Part shown: in pieces, positions 9,400 to 19,293 of the stretch
How positions within the stretch are numbered: position 1 is the first letter of the stretch
How the letters are laid out: the number at the start of each line of letters is the position of its first letter
Source: Alphaproteobacteria bacterium
GTDB taxonomy: Bacteria > Pseudomonadota > Gammaproteobacteria > Burkholderiales > Burkholderiaceae_C
Reading direction: 5' to 3'
DNA: 32,748 bases
Assembly: GCA_030054175.1 (NCBI GenBank)
Contig: JASGCM010000026.1
Location: 1-32,748, forward strand
Translations under genes and position numbers: made by a program
The notes under the pieces: model-generated
What the model was told of the DNA's origin: nothing
The model's input: only the letters and a program-made list of their open reading frames with translations
Database searches by the model: none

Positions 9400-10680
9400 A
9401 TGAACTCGGTGACCACCCAAGAGCTGGTGCGAGGCCTGGGCGCCCAAGCCCGCGCGGCCAGCGCACGGATGGCCAAAGCCAGCGCCGCTCAAAAATCGCA
9501 AGCTTTGCGTGGCTTGGCCGCGCTGTTGCGCGAGCATGTGGCGACTTTGCTGACGCACAACGCCCAAGACCTGGCGCGAGCCCAAGCCGCCGGTTTGGCT
9601 GAACCCATGGTGGATCGTTTGCGCTTGACGCCCAAAGTGATCAACACCTGCGCTGAAGGCTGTGAGCAATTGGCGGCCATGCCTGACCCCATCGGCGAGG
9701 TTTCGGGTTTGCGCCAGCAACCCAGCGGTATTCGTGTGGGTCAAATGCGGGTGCCTTTGGGCGTTTTTGGGATGATTTTCGAGAGCCGCCCGAACGTGAC
9801 CATTGAGGCCGCCAGTTTGTCGATCAAAAGCGGCAACGCCTGCATCTTGCGCGGTGGCTCCGAAGCCATCGAATCGAATAAAGCCTTGGCCGCTTTGGTG
9901 CAGCAGGCCTTGCAAGAGGCCGGGTTGCCTGCTGATGCCGTGCAACTGGTGCCGACCACCGACCGCGCGGCCGTGGGCCAGTTGATCGCCATGCCTGAAT
10001 TTGTCGATGTCATCATTCCCCGGGGTGGCAAGGGGCTGATCGAACGCATCAGCGCCGAGGCCAAAGTGCCGGTGATCAAACACCTCGATGGCAACTGCCA
10101 CACCTATATTGATGACCCGGTCGATTTGGACCTGGCCTGGACTGTGACCGACAATGCCAAGACGCAAAAGTACAGCCCTTGTAACGCCACCGAGAGCCTG
10201 TTGGTGGCGCGGGCTGTGGCACAGGATTTCCTGCCCCGTATGGGCGAGATGCTGACGCTCAAAGGCGTCGAGTTGCGTTGTTGCCCCGAGTCCAAAGCGT
10301 TGTTGCGTCAGGTGTCCGGGGCCCGATTGGTCGACGCCACCGAACTAGACTGGAGCGAGGAGTACCTGGCCCCGATCCTGAGCGTGAAAGTGGTGGCCGG
10401 TTTGGACGAAGCCATCGATCACATCAACCGCTATTCCAGCCACCACACTGACGCGATCCTCACGCGTGACCATGTCCATGCCCAGCGCTTTTTGCGCGAA
10501 GTGGATTCGGCCAGCGTGATGGTCAATACCAGCACCCGCTTTGCCGATGGCTTTGAGTATGGCTTGGGTGCCGAGATCGGCATCTCGACCGACAAATTCC
10601 ATGCCCGTGGGCCGGTGGGCATCGAAGGGCTGACATCCCTGAAATGGGTGGTGTTGGGCCAGGGCGAAATCCGCTCATAA
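9400..10680 (+). CDS. proA: Glutamate-5-semialdehyde dehydrogenase (gamma-glutamyl phosphate reductase)
   Basis: A 426-residue enzyme that reduces gamma-glutamyl phosphate to glutamate semialdehyde in proline biosynthesis. It is an aldehyde-dehydrogenase fold with the catalytic cysteine in [10 protein letters not shown] (Cys261) and the segments FESRPNVT and [10 protein letters not shown] typical of ProA. proB, its pathway partner, is not in the window. It begins 24 bp after holA with its own -10-like box, and is followed 18 bp later by gshA. ProA and GshA both act on glutamate; whether they share a transcript is not clear. Confidence 0.97.
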   Translation: MNSVTTQELVRGLGAQARAASARMAKASAAQKSQALRGLAALLREHVATLLTHNAQDLARAQAAGLAEPMVDRLRLTPKVINTCAEGCEQLAAMPDPIGEVSGLRQQPSGIRVGQMRVPLGVFGMIFESRPNVTIEAASLSIKSGNACILRGGSEAIESNKALAALVQQALQEAGLPADAVQLVPTTDRAAVGQLIAMPEFVDVIIPRGGKGLIERISAEAKVPVIKHLDGNCHTYIDDPVDLDLAWTVTDNAKTQKYSPCNATESLLVARAVAQDFLPRMGEMLTLKGVELRCCPESKALLRQVSGARLVDATELDWSEEYLAPILSVKVVAGLDEAIDHINRYSSHHTDAILTRDHVHAQRFLREVDSASVMVNTSTRFADGFEYGLGAEIGISTDKFHARGPVGIEGLTSLKWVVLGQGEIRS

Positions 10681-10698
10681 AGAACAACAAAGGAAAGC

Positions 10699-11994
10699 AT
10701 GGTTCCCCATCTGACCACGGCCTTGACAGGCCCCATCAATGAACTTGAGCAGCGCATCCTCGACTCGATGCCAGCCATTGAACGCTGGTTTCGCCTAGAG
10801 TGGATGGAGCACACGCCACCGTTTTACACCTCGGTCGACATCCGCAATGCCGGCTTCAAGCTGGCCCCGGTCGACACCAATTTGTTTCCAGGTGGATGGA
10901 ACAACCTGACGCAAGAGATGCTGCCTTTGGCGGTGCAAGCGGCCATGGCGGCGATTGAAAAAATCTGCCCTGAGGCGCGCAATCTGCTGGTGATTCCCGA
11001 GAACCACACCCGCAATACCTTCTACCTCAGCAATGTTGAGCAGTTGCAACGCATCTTCCAGATGGCAGGTTTGAATGTGCGCATTGGCTCGATCAACCCC
11101 GAGATCACCGAGAGCACCCCGATTGCCTTGCCCAATGGCGAGACGGTTTTGCTTGAGCCCGTGATTCGCAGCAAACGTCGATTGGGCTTGAAAGATTTTG
11201 ACCCCTGCACGATTTTGCTGAACAACGACCTCAGCGCTGGCATCCCGGGTATTTTGGAGGACCTGCACGAACAATTCTTGTTGCCGCCTTTGCACGCAGG
11301 CTGGAGCGTGCGGCGCAAAAGCCAGCACTTTGCCAGCTACGAAGAGGTGGCCAAGCGATTTGGCAAGCTCCTGGGTATCGATCCCTGGTTGATCAACCCG
11401 ATGTTCAACCAGTGTGGCGAGGTGAACTTTTCCGATGGCACTGGCCTAGAGTGCCTGAAGTCCAATACCGACGCCTTGCTCACCAAGATCCGCCGCAAGT
11501 ACAAGGAATACGGCATTCAAGAAAAACCGTTTGCCATCATCAAGGCCGACAATGGCACCTATGGCATGGGCATCATGACCGTGCGCGACGTGAAAGACTT
11601 GGAAGCCCTGAATCGCAAGACGCGCAACAAGATGAGCGTCATCAAAGACGGACAAGAGGTGTCGGAAGTCATCATCCAAGAAGGGGTGCTGACCCACGAG
11701 CAAATCAACGACGCTGTGGCCGAGCCTGTGGTCTACATGATGGATCGATATGTGGTCGGCGGTTTTTATCGGGTGCATGCCGAGCGAGGCATCGATGAGA
11801 ACCTGAATGCACCGGGTGCCAGCTTCGTGCCTCTGGCGTTTGAGCAATCGGCCCATACGCCGCAGCCTGGCGCCAAGGCCGGAGCCAGCGCCCCCAATCG
11901 CTTCTACATGTACGGCGTCATGGGTCGCCTGGCCATGTTGGCCGCCAGTTATGAACTGGAAGCGACCGATCCCGACGCCGAAATTTACGACTGA
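10699..11994 (+). CDS. gshA: Glutamate-cysteine ligase, proteobacterial T. ferrooxidans type
   Basis: A 431-residue protein resembling the small GshA family first described from thiobacilli and common in betaproteobacteria, distinct from the E. coli GshA. It would join glutamate and cysteine with ATP, the first step of glutathione synthesis. Segments such as [25 protein letters not shown] and the nucleotide-binding-like [13 protein letters not shown] are characteristic. An AAAGGAAA ribosome binding site precedes the ATG. Its stop TGA shares the A with the kup ATG, and gshB follows kup, so the three genes form an operon. That gshB is present supports the function. Confidence 0.93.
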   Translation: MVPHLTTALTGPINELEQRILDSMPAIERWFRLEWMEHTPPFYTSVDIRNAGFKLAPVDTNLFPGGWNNLTQEMLPLAVQAAMAAIEKICPEARNLLVIPENHTRNTFYLSNVEQLQRIFQMAGLNVRIGSINPEITESTPIALPNGETVLLEPVIRSKRRLGLKDFDPCTILLNNDLSAGIPGILEDLHEQFLLPPLHAGWSVRRKSQHFASYEEVAKRFGKLLGIDPWLINPMFNQCGEVNFSDGTGLECLKSNTDALLTKIRRKYKEYGIQEKPFAIIKADNGTYGMGIMTVRDVKDLEALNRKTRNKMSVIKDGQEVSEVIIQEGVLTHEQINDAVAEPVVYMMDRYVVGGFYRVHAERGIDENLNAPGASFVPLAFEQSAHTPQPGAKAGASAPNRFYMYGVMGRLAMLAASYELEATDPDAEIYD

Positions 11995-13874
11995 TGTCTT
12001 CCCAGTCCACTGCAGCATCCTCTCTGGGGGCCTTGACCCTGGGGGCCATTGGGGTCGTTTATGGCGACATCGGCACCAGCGTGCTGTACGCCATGAAAGA
12101 AGTGTTTGGGTCTGGCCATGTGCCTTTCACCCACGCCAATGTCTATGGCATTTTGTCGATTTTCTTTTGGACCCTGACGATGATCGTCTCGGTCAAGTAC
12201 GTGACCCTGGTGTTGCGCGCCGACAACCACGGCGAAGGCGGTTTGGTGGCCATGCTGGCCCTCGCCTCCGAGTCGGTCAAACAGCGTCCGAAGTTACAGC
12301 GCAGTTTGCTGCTCTTGGGGATTTTTGGCACCTGTCTGTTCTACGGCGATGGAGTGATCACGCCAGCCATCTCGGTGCTGTCTGCGGTTGAGGGTCTGGA
12401 GGTCGTCTCCCCCGCATTCAAGAAAACCGTCATACCGCTCACCCTGGTGATTTTGTTCGGCTTGTTTTGGGTTCAAAAGCGTGGCACAGGTGGCATTGGC
12501 CGATTTTTTGGCCCCATCACATTGGTCTGGTTCGCGGTGATTGCCATCCTGGGTGTGTATCACATCGGCAGCCACCCCGAGATTTTGTGGGCCATCAGCC
12601 CGCACTACGCGCTGGGATTCATCATCGAGCAACCTGGCACCACCTTCATCATTTTGGGGGCGGTGGTGTTGTGCGTGACCGGTGGCGAGGCTTTGTATGC
12701 CGACATGGGCCACTTTGGCAAAAAGCCGATTCGCCTGGCGTGGTTCGCCATCGTGATGCCGGCATTGACGCTGAATTATTTTGGCCAAGGGGCTTTGTTG
12801 CTGGAGCAACCTGAAGCAGTGGCCAACCCGTTTTACCTGATGGCCCCAGAGTGGGCCTTGTTGCCCTTGGTCATCTTGGCCACGGCAGCCACAGTCATTG
12901 CCTCTCAGGCCCTGATTTCGGGTGCTTTCAGTGTCACCAAACAGGTGATCCAACTGGGTTTTTTGCCCCGCTTGCAAATTCACCACACCAGTGTCAGAGA
13001 CACCGGGCAGATTTACATTCCCTTCGTCAACTGGGGCCTGTTTGGCGCCATCGTGCTGGCGGTGATGTTGTTCAAGTCCTCCAGCAACCTGGCTGCGGCG
13101 TATGGCATTGCGGTGTGCACCGACATGCTGATCACCACCATCCTGACTTTTTATGTCATCCGCTACAGCTGGAAATACCCGCTGTGGGTGTGCCTGGCGT
13201 CGACCGGCATCTTTTTTTTGATTGACTTCGCTTTTTGGGCGTCGAACTTGCTCAAGATGTTTGAGGGGGGCTGGTTCCCCCTGTTCATCGGTGGCGTCAT
13301 CTTGACGTTCATGCTGACTTGGCATGATGGGCGACTGTTGTACAAGGCCAAACTGCGTGACGATGCGCTGCCCTTGCAAGATTTCCTGGATTCGGTGTTC
13401 ATGGCGCCGCCGGCCCGGGTGGAGGGCACGGCGGTCTTTTTGACCAATGAAATGGGCACCGTGCCCAACGCCATGCTGCACAACCTGAAGCACAACAAGG
13501 TCTTGCACGAGCGCAATCTGTTCGTGACAGTGCAAAGTCATGGCGTGCCCTGGATTGGTTTGGACAAACGCTTGGAAGTGACACCCTTGCGCCACGACTG
13601 TTGGCAGGTGGAGATTCACTATGGCTTTAAAAACGACCCGGACGTGCCCGGCGCTTTGGCCCTGTTGCCCAGCCATGGCTGCCCGCCCGTCGAGGCCATG
13701 ATGACCAGCTATTTCCTGTCGCGCGACAGCATCGTTCATACGGTGGGTGGCGGCATGGCGCCTTGGCGCGAAAAACTGTTTGCGCAGATGCATTTGAACG
13801 CCAGCGCCGCCGCCGACTTCCTGAACCTGCCCTCGAATTCGGTGGTTGAGATGGGCAGCAAGATCGAGATCTGA
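11994..13874 (+). CDS. kup: Kup family potassium uptake protein
   Basis: A 626-residue protein with the KUP/HAK/KT signature near the N-terminus ([22 protein letters not shown]), many hydrophobic segments over the first roughly 440 residues (12 in the family), and a soluble C-terminal domain. It imports K+ with protons across the inner membrane. The start codon overlaps the gshA stop by one base (TGATG), and gshB follows after 3 bp. Placing a potassium importer between the two glutathione genes is notable because glutathione and its adducts control K+ efflux in Gram-negative bacteria. Confidence 0.96.
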   Translation: MSSQSTAASSLGALTLGAIGVVYGDIGTSVLYAMKEVFGSGHVPFTHANVYGILSIFFWTLTMIVSVKYVTLVLRADNHGEGGLVAMLALASESVKQRPKLQRSLLLLGIFGTCLFYGDGVITPAISVLSAVEGLEVVSPAFKKTVIPLTLVILFGLFWVQKRGTGGIGRFFGPITLVWFAVIAILGVYHIGSHPEILWAISPHYALGFIIEQPGTTFIILGAVVLCVTGGEALYADMGHFGKKPIRLAWFAIVMPALTLNYFGQGALLLEQPEAVANPFYLMAPEWALLPLVILATAATVIASQALISGAFSVTKQVIQLGFLPRLQIHHTSVRDTGQIYIPFVNWGLFGAIVLAVMLFKSSSNLAAAYGIAVCTDMLITTILTFYVIRYSWKYPLWVCLASTGIFFLIDFAFWASNLLKMFEGGWFPLFIGGVILTFMLTWHDGRLLYKAKLRDDALPLQDFLDSVFMAPPARVEGTAVFLTNEMGTVPNAMLHNLKHNKVLHERNLFVTVQSHGVPWIGLDKRLEVTPLRHDCWQVEIHYGFKNDPDVPGALALLPSHGCPPVEAMMTSYFLSRDSIVHTVGGGMAPWREKLFAQMHLNASAAADFLNLPSNSVVEMGSKIEI

Positions 13875-13877
13875 ATC

Positions 13878-14816
13878 ATGGAACTGCTGTTTGTCGTCGA
13901 CCCACTCGACACCTTCAAAACCTACAAGGACACGACCTTTGCAATGATGCGTGAAGCGCAGCGCCGAGGGCATGTCACTTGGGCTTGCCAGCCGATTGAG
14001 CTGTCATGGCAAAGCGGTGGTCGAGTGCGGGCGCAGGCCACGCAGATCCGGTTGACCGGTCAGTCTGAGGCTTGGTACGAAGTTCAAACGCAAGTCGACC
14101 GTGAGTTGCGCGAATTTGATCGTGTGCTGATGCGCAAAGACCCGCCTTTTGACAGCGAGTATTTCTACGCCACCCATGTGCTCAGCCAAGCCGAGCGCGA
14201 GGGCGCACGGGTGTACAACCGGCCTGCTGCGTTGCGCGAGCACCCCGAGAAGCTGGCGATCATGGCGTTCCCGCAGTTCGTCTCGCCCACGTTGGTGACG
14301 CGCGATGCGGCACAGGTGCGGGCTTTCCAGGCCGAGCACGGCGACGTCATCCTCAAGCCCTTGGATGGCATGGGCGGCATGGGCATTTTCCGTGTCAAGG
14401 CCGATGGCCTGAACCTGGGGGCCATCATCGAGACGCTCAACCGCGATGGGGCGCAGACGGTGATGGTGCAAAAATTCATCCCCGACATCGCACAAGGCGA
14501 CAAGCGGGTGCTGCTGATCGGTGGTCGGCCGGTGCCCTTTTGTTTGGCGCGAATTCCGCAAGGTGGCGAGGTGCGCGGCAATCTGGCCGCTGGCGGCAAA
14601 GGCGTCGCGCAAGCGCTGACGGCGCGCGACCGCGAGATTGCCGAGGCGCTGGGGCCGACACTGGTCGCTCGCGGGCTGTTGTTGGTGGGCTTGGACATCA
14701 TCGGTGATCGGCTGACCGAAATCAACGTCACCAGCCCAACTTGTTTTCAGGAAATTACCGATCAAACTGGCTGTGATGTGGCCGCGCTCTTCATCGACGC
14801 TTTGGAGCAAGTCTGA
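13878..14816 (+). CDS. gshB: Glutathione synthetase
   Basis: A 312-residue ATP-grasp enzyme that adds glycine to gamma-glutamylcysteine. Typical segments are MRKDPPFDSEYFYATHVL, the glycine-rich nucleotide loop KPLDGMGGMGIFRV, and the C-terminal EINVTSPTCFQEI. Length equals that of E. coli GshB (about 316). It is the third gene of the gshA-kup-gshB operon. It converges on a glutamine amidotransferase gene 12 bp away, with no obvious terminator hairpin between them. Confidence 0.97.
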   Translation: MELLFVVDPLDTFKTYKDTTFAMMREAQRRGHVTWACQPIELSWQSGGRVRAQATQIRLTGQSEAWYEVQTQVDRELREFDRVLMRKDPPFDSEYFYATHVLSQAEREGARVYNRPAALREHPEKLAIMAFPQFVSPTLVTRDAAQVRAFQAEHGDVILKPLDGMGGMGIFRVKADGLNLGAIIETLNRDGAQTVMVQKFIPDIAQGDKRVLLIGGRPVPFCLARIPQGGEVRGNLAAGGKGVAQALTARDREIAEALGPTLVARGLLLVGLDIIGDRLTEINVTSPTCFQEITDQTGCDVAALFIDALEQV

Positions 14817-14828
14817 GCCGGGAGTGGC

Positions 14829-15602
14829 CTAAACCCGTTGGCCGTCGACAAACACCGCCAATTCGCCGTTGCGCAATTCGGTCCAGCTTTCATTCTGGGT
14901 CAGAGGCGCGGTGACGACCACGGCCACGCGGTCGCTGGGGTTGGTGTGCTCGGCAAAATTGACGCTCAGGTCTTGGTCCCGCAAAGTTGCCGTGGCAAAG
15001 GGGTGGCGACGCTCGATATAGCACAGCTGCGTGCTGGCATGCGCCCACAGAGCCTGACCGTTGGAGAGCAGCAGGTTGAAGGTGCCGTGACGCGCGATCT
15101 GGGGCAGTAACTCTTGCAGCGTCAGTGTCAACTCGGCCACGCTGGGCAATTGCGCATGCGATTTGGCCAACTCTTGCATCAGCCAACAAAAGGCGCGTTC
15201 GCTGTCGGTGTCACCCACAGGCCTGAAGTGCCCATGCAGATGCGGTGCAAAGTTGGCCAAGTTGCCGTTGTGCGCGAACACCCAGTAGCGGCCCCACAAC
15301 TCGCGCACGAAGGGGTGACAGTTTTGCAGCGAAACTTCCCCCTGGGTGGCTTTTCGGATGTGGGCAATCAGGTTGCGGCTCTTGATGGGGTAGTGGCGCA
15401 GCAACTCGGCCACTGGCGAAGTGCTGGCGGGCAAGTGGTCGACGAAATGGCGCAAACCGCGCGCATCGGGCGAGCCCTCAAAAAAAGCGATCCCCCAGCC
15501 ATCGGTGTGGTGGTCCGTCACACCCGCGCGCAGACTGAAACCACTGAAGCTGAAGGTGGCGTCAGTGGGTTGATTGCAGTTCAGGCCCAGCAGCTGGCAC
15601 AT
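14829..15602 (-). CDS. Class II glutamine amidotransferase (YafJ/EgtC-like)
   Basis: A 257-residue Ntn-hydrolase. It starts MCQLLGLN, so Cys2 becomes the N-terminal nucleophile after methionine removal. Substrate-binding segments DHHTDGWGIAFFEG and FAHNGNLANF are typical of the YafJ/DUF4115-type single-domain class II amidotransferases, which lack a fused synthetase domain. The reaction should be hydrolysis of glutamine or a gamma-glutamyl compound; the true substrate is not known from sequence. It is the last gene of a minus-strand run glcB-CWC-GATase, with 10 bp between it and the CWC gene. Confidence 0.9.
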   Translation of the reverse strand: MCQLLGLNCNQPTDATFSFSGFSLRAGVTDHHTDGWGIAFFEGSPDARGLRHFVDHLPASTSPVAELLRHYPIKSRNLIAHIRKATQGEVSLQNCHPFVRELWGRYWVFAHNGNLANFAPHLHGHFRPVGDTDSERAFCWLMQELAKSHAQLPSVAELTLTLQELLPQIARHGTFNLLLSNGQALWAHASTQLCYIERRHPFATATLRDQDLSVNFAEHTNPSDRVAVVVTAPLTQNESWTELRNGELAVFVDGQRV

Positions 15603-15612
15603 GGGTCAATGC

Positions 15613-15819
15613 TCAGCCCGCCAAAGCGCAGCGTGGGCAGATGCAGGCTTTGTTTTGCGCCGCTGTAGGCACACGGGCCAGCACCTCGGCACTGAAGTGT
15701 TGCACAACGCACCAACACGGTTGGCGCGATTGACCGCTGACTTGGGCCGCATGCATGGCGCAACCGTTGGGCTGCCCGCACAGCGGGCAGCGCGAGGGAT
15801 CGACAGCGTTTTGAGCCAT
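15613..15819 (-). CDS. Cysteine-rich CWC-type small protein
   Basis: A 68-residue protein with three cysteine pairs or clusters: RCPLCGQPNGCAM near residue 11, PCWC near residue 34, and ACICPRC near the C-terminus. This matches the cysteine-rich CWC family of small bacterial proteins, probably a zinc-binding fold of unknown function. It fits exactly between glcB (9 bp upstream) and the amidotransferase (10 bp downstream), which supports it as a real gene rather than a chance frame. Confidence 0.82.
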   Translation of the reverse strand: MAQNAVDPSRCPLCGQPNGCAMHAAQVSGQSRQPCWCVVQHFSAEVLARVPTAAQNKACICPRCALAG

Positions 15820-15828
15820 GACCAGCGT

Positions 15829-18036
15829 TCAGGCGCCAGCCTTGACCTTCAGGCGCCAATCGTGCAGCAGGGGCTCGGTGTAGCCGCTGGGCTGCACCAG
15901 GCCTTTGAAGACCAGATCAGTGGCAGCCTTGTAGGCGGCCGACTCTTCAAAGCGTCCATACATCGGTCGATAGGCCGGGTCGCCGGCATTTTGGCCATCG
16001 ACCACTTTGGCCATGCGCTTGAATGTGGCCTTGACTTGCGCCGGAGTGACGATACCGTGCAGCAACCAGTTGGCGATGTGCTGGCTGGAGATGCGCAGCG
16101 TGGCGCGGTCTTCCATCAGGCCAATGTTGTTGATGTCTGGCACCTTCGAGCAACCCACGCCCTGATCGACCCAGCGCACCACATAGCCCAAAATGCCTTG
16201 GATATTGTTTTCTAGTTCTTGCTGGCGTTGTTCGGGGGTCCAGTTGGTTTTGGTGGCGACGGGAATCGTCAACAGGTCATGGAGCAGGTCGTCGTAGACA
16301 TCGTCCAGACGAGTCTTCTCTAATTCTTTTTGGACCGCCGTCACATCGACCTGGTGGTAGTGCATGGCGTGCAATGTGGCTGCGGTGGGGCTGGGCACCC
16401 AGGCGGTGTTGGCACCGGCTTTGGGGTGTCCGATTTTCTGCTGCAGCATCGCAGCCATCAGGTCGGGCATGGCCCACATGCCTTTGCCGATCTGGGCGCG
16501 TCCGCGCAGGCCACATGACAAGCCCACCAGCACGTTGAGTTTCTCGTAGGCCTGGATCCAGGCGGTTGAGCGGATGTCGCCCTTGCGCAGCATGGCACCG
16601 GCGTGCATGGCGGTGTGGATCTCGTCGCCGGTGCGGTCAAGGAAGCCGGTGTTGATGAAGGTCACGCGCGTTTTGGCGGCGGCAATACAGGCCTTGAGGT
16701 TGACGCTGGTGCGGCGCTCTTCGTCCATGATGCCCAGCTTGACAGTGCTGTCGGCCAGACCCATGAGTTGCTCGATGCGGCCAAACAGGTCGGCGCTGAA
16801 GGCGACTTCTTGCGGGCCGTGCATTTTGGGTTTGACAATGTAGATCGAACCGGTGCGCGAATTGCGAATGCCGTTGGCGCCGTGGCCCTTGAGATCATGG
16901 ATGGCGATCAGGGTGGTGATCACGGCGTCAAGAATGGTTTCCGGGATTTCATGCGTGCGGCCGTCAGCGCCGGTGTACAAAATGGCCGGGTTGGACATCA
17001 GGTTGCCCACGTTACGCACGAACAGCAGCGAGCGACCATGCAACTTCACCTGTCCTTTCCCTTCAGGGTCTTGATAGACGCGATCGGAGTTCAGTGTGCG
17101 GGTGAAACTGCGGCCGCCTTTGCTGACCTCTTCCACCAAGGTGCCCTTCAAAATGCCCAGCCAATTGCGATAGGCCAAGACCTTGTCGTCGGCGTCCACG
17201 GCGGCAATCGAATCTTCCAAATCCAGAATGGTCGACAAAGCGGATTCGACCACCAAATCGCTCACGCCTGCCGGATCGGTTTGGCCGATGGGGTGCTTGG
17301 GGTTGATTTGCAAATCGAGGTGGATGCCGTTGTGCTCGAACAGCACACTGCTGGGCCGGGCGGCATCGCCCTGATAGCCCTTGAATTGCTTGGGTTTGGC
17401 CAGACCGACGCTGGCGCCCGATTTCAGTCGCACTTGCAACTGGCCGTTGATGACCGAGTAGTCGGTCGAGTCGATGTACGAACCCTTTTTCAGGGGCGCC
17501 GTGCGGTCGAGCACATAGCGCGCGTATTCAATCACCTTGGCGCCGCGCTTCTCGTTGTAGCCGGGGCCTTTCTCGCAACCATCGGTCTCTGGAATGGCGT
17601 CGGTGTCGTACAAGGCGTCGTACAGTGAGCCCCAGCGTGCGTTGGCGGCATTCAGGGCGTAGCGGGCATTCAGGATGGGGACCACCAACTGAGGGCCGGC
17701 TTGGATGGCCAATTCGGCGTCCACATTGGCCGTGGTGCATTTGACTTTACCGGGGTCTTTCACCAAGTAGCCGATTTTTTCCAAGAAGGCACGGTAGGCC
17801 TTCATGTTTCTGATCGGGCCGGGGTGGGCCTTGTGCCAAGCGTCCATCTCGAGTTGCAGTCGATCACGTTCGGCCAGCAATGCGTCGTTGCGAGGCGCGA
17901 ATTCAGCGACGATGGCGTCAAATCCTGTCCAAAACGTGGCGCTGCTGACGCCGGTGCCGGGCAAGGCTTCGTCTTCGATGAAGCGGTACAAATTGCTGGC
18001 AACTTCCAGGCGATGAACGATGGTGCGAGAGGTCAT
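15829..18036 (-). CDS. glcB: Malate synthase G
   Basis: A 735-residue monomeric malate synthase, which condenses glyoxylate with acetyl-CoA to malate in glycolate/glyoxylate use. Segments [44 protein letters not shown] and [14 protein letters not shown] are typical of isoform G (E. coli 723 residues). Its glyoxylate-producing partners (glcDEF, aceA) are not in the window. It is preceded on its strand by a 157-bp region with a possible -10 TACAAT at 18130-18135, so it probably heads its own transcript with the CWC and amidotransferase genes behind it. Confidence 0.97.
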   Translation of the reverse strand: MTSRTIVHRLEVASNLYRFIEDEALPGTGVSSATFWTGFDAIVAEFAPRNDALLAERDRLQLEMDAWHKAHPGPIRNMKAYRAFLEKIGYLVKDPGKVKCTTANVDAELAIQAGPQLVVPILNARYALNAANARWGSLYDALYDTDAIPETDGCEKGPGYNEKRGAKVIEYARYVLDRTAPLKKGSYIDSTDYSVINGQLQVRLKSGASVGLAKPKQFKGYQGDAARPSSVLFEHNGIHLDLQINPKHPIGQTDPAGVSDLVVESALSTILDLEDSIAAVDADDKVLAYRNWLGILKGTLVEEVSKGGRSFTRTLNSDRVYQDPEGKGQVKLHGRSLLFVRNVGNLMSNPAILYTGADGRTHEIPETILDAVITTLIAIHDLKGHGANGIRNSRTGSIYIVKPKMHGPQEVAFSADLFGRIEQLMGLADSTVKLGIMDEERRTSVNLKACIAAAKTRVTFINTGFLDRTGDEIHTAMHAGAMLRKGDIRSTAWIQAYEKLNVLVGLSCGLRGRAQIGKGMWAMPDLMAAMLQQKIGHPKAGANTAWVPSPTAATLHAMHYHQVDVTAVQKELEKTRLDDVYDDLLHDLLTIPVATKTNWTPEQRQQELENNIQGILGYVVRWVDQGVGCSKVPDINNIGLMEDRATLRISSQHIANWLLHGIVTPAQVKATFKRMAKVVDGQNAGDPAYRPMYGRFEESAAYKAATDLVFKGLVQPSGYTEPLLHDWRLKVKAGA

Positions 18037-18193
18037 GATGAATTGAGGGCCTAGTAAAAAAACAAAAACCGCATGGGCACAGACACCAAGGGCATGATGG
18101 GTGAAATCTTATCGGACTCACGTCGCCCCATTGTATGGAGCAGACGCCAAACATTGATGACTTTTATGAGGGAAATCGCCGGCGTCTGGGCGC

Positions 18194-19222
18194 TCATCCG
18201 GCTGTCTGGGGCGTGACCGGTGCGCGTGGGGGGGTGGCTTCGGGGCGCAGCAATTCACCGCGCATCAGGCCCCGCAGCGTTTGCCGGCTCAGCCACAAAA
18301 TCACCGCACTGGTGATGGCCAGCGAGGCCAGTGCCGGAGCCCAAAGCCAGGCGCCTTGCTCTGACTGGGCTTGCATCAGAGATGCAGAGGTGAACGCCGT
18401 CAAGGGAAAGCTGAGACCCCAGTGTGGCATACCAAAAGGAAGTTTTACAATGATTTTGATCTGAGTAAGCGCCCACATCATAGACATCAAGGCCATGCCC
18501 CAAACGGCCCAAATGATGGCTTGCGGCGGGTGCCACAGATTGAGGGACAGGGTCAGTGCAGAGGGGGGGACGATCAGGATGAACCAGGTCGGCGTCATCG
18601 GCGCGGGCAGCGGGCCGGCTTGCATCTGACGCACCACCAGCATGACCAAGGCCACGGGCCAGAGCATGACCCCTATGCCTGCTTGCACGGCCGACCAGGT
18701 GGCGTGGCCCAGAGGAACGCCCGCCCAGGGCACCAGCAGATGGCCCACCAACGAGAGGTAAACCACCGGCGTGATGGCAGCCAGTGGAGTGCCGCCCTGG
18801 TCGGCAGGGCGCATCCAACGCGTGATCACCCAGTAGGTGGCGGCGCATTCGCCCAAAGCGCCCGTCCACCAAACCAATTGCAAGACCAGGTGGGTTTGGT
18901 GCGTCAAGCCGATCCACAAGGCCGAAAGCAAAATCAAACCGATGGGCAATGCGGCCCAAAACGTGTGTCGCACGGGATGCTGCAGGTCGGCAGTAAAAGC
19001 CTGTCGGTGGGCATTCAGCCGCCACAGGCTGGCGGCGCAGACCAAACCCATCAACACGCTGGCCAGCGCGGCGCAAAACCAGGCGATGATTTGTGCTGGT
19101 TCGCCCAAGCTTTCGATGGCGCGTGACCAAGACAGCCCTAGACCGGCCCAGCCCATGACTGGAACAAACCAAGCGGGGGACAAATGCTCGAGAGCGGACG
19201 GGCCGCTGCGTGTCTGACTCAT
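18194..19222 (-). CDS. SLAC1/TehA-like membrane transporter
   Basis: A 342-residue, very hydrophobic protein with about ten membrane segments. The motif GMPHWGLSFPLTAFTSASL near residue 265 resembles the TehA/SLAC1 anion channel and C4-dicarboxylate/tellurite family, as do the N-terminal LSPAWFVPVMGWAGLGLSW and HTFWAALPIGL segments. Substrate (malate, nitrate, chloride or other) cannot be told. The start at 19222 has a TATACT box 6 bp upstream and no Shine-Dalgarno, suggesting a leaderless message. It is divergent from psd. Confidence 0.8.
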   Translation of the reverse strand: MSQTRSGPSALEHLSPAWFVPVMGWAGLGLSWSRAIESLGEPAQIIAWFCAALASVLMGLVCAASLWRLNAHRQAFTADLQHPVRHTFWAALPIGLILLSALWIGLTHQTHLVLQLVWWTGALGECAATYWVITRWMRPADQGGTPLAAITPVVYLSLVGHLLVPWAGVPLGHATWSAVQAGIGVMLWPVALVMLVVRQMQAGPLPAPMTPTWFILIVPPSALTLSLNLWHPPQAIIWAVWGMALMSMMWALTQIKIIVKLPFGMPHWGLSFPLTAFTSASLMQAQSEQGAWLWAPALASLAITSAVILWLSRQTLRGLMRGELLRPEATPPRAPVTPQTAG

Positions 19223-19228
19223 GGTGCA

Positions 19229-19234
19229 AGTATA
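19229..19234 (-). promoter_or_regulatory. -10 box of the SLAC1-like gene, probably leaderless
   Basis: On the minus strand TATACT is followed by exactly 6 bp and then the ATG of the membrane protein gene. No Shine-Dalgarno is present. A -35 is not obvious. Confidence 0.45.
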
Positions 19235-19281
19235 GGTCAAGCGCTGCCCGAGGCCAGACGCCCAGGCGTCTGCGCCCCACC

Positions 19282-19287
19282 TAGAAT
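19282..19287 (+). promoter_or_regulatory. -10 box of psd, probably leaderless
   Basis: TAGAAT ends 6 bp before the psd ATG, the same spacing as at proA and the SLAC1-like gene. No Shine-Dalgarno is visible upstream. Confidence 0.4.
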
Positions 19288-19293
19288 GGCCCC

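Noticed and set aside
12294..13973. 559-codon minus-strand frame opposite kup
   Set aside because: Long only because of codon bias on the other strand; it opposes conserved Kup segments and has no start signal.
16603..17628. 341-codon plus-strand frame opposite glcB
   Set aside because: Antisense shadow; glcB is strongly conserved in the other frame.
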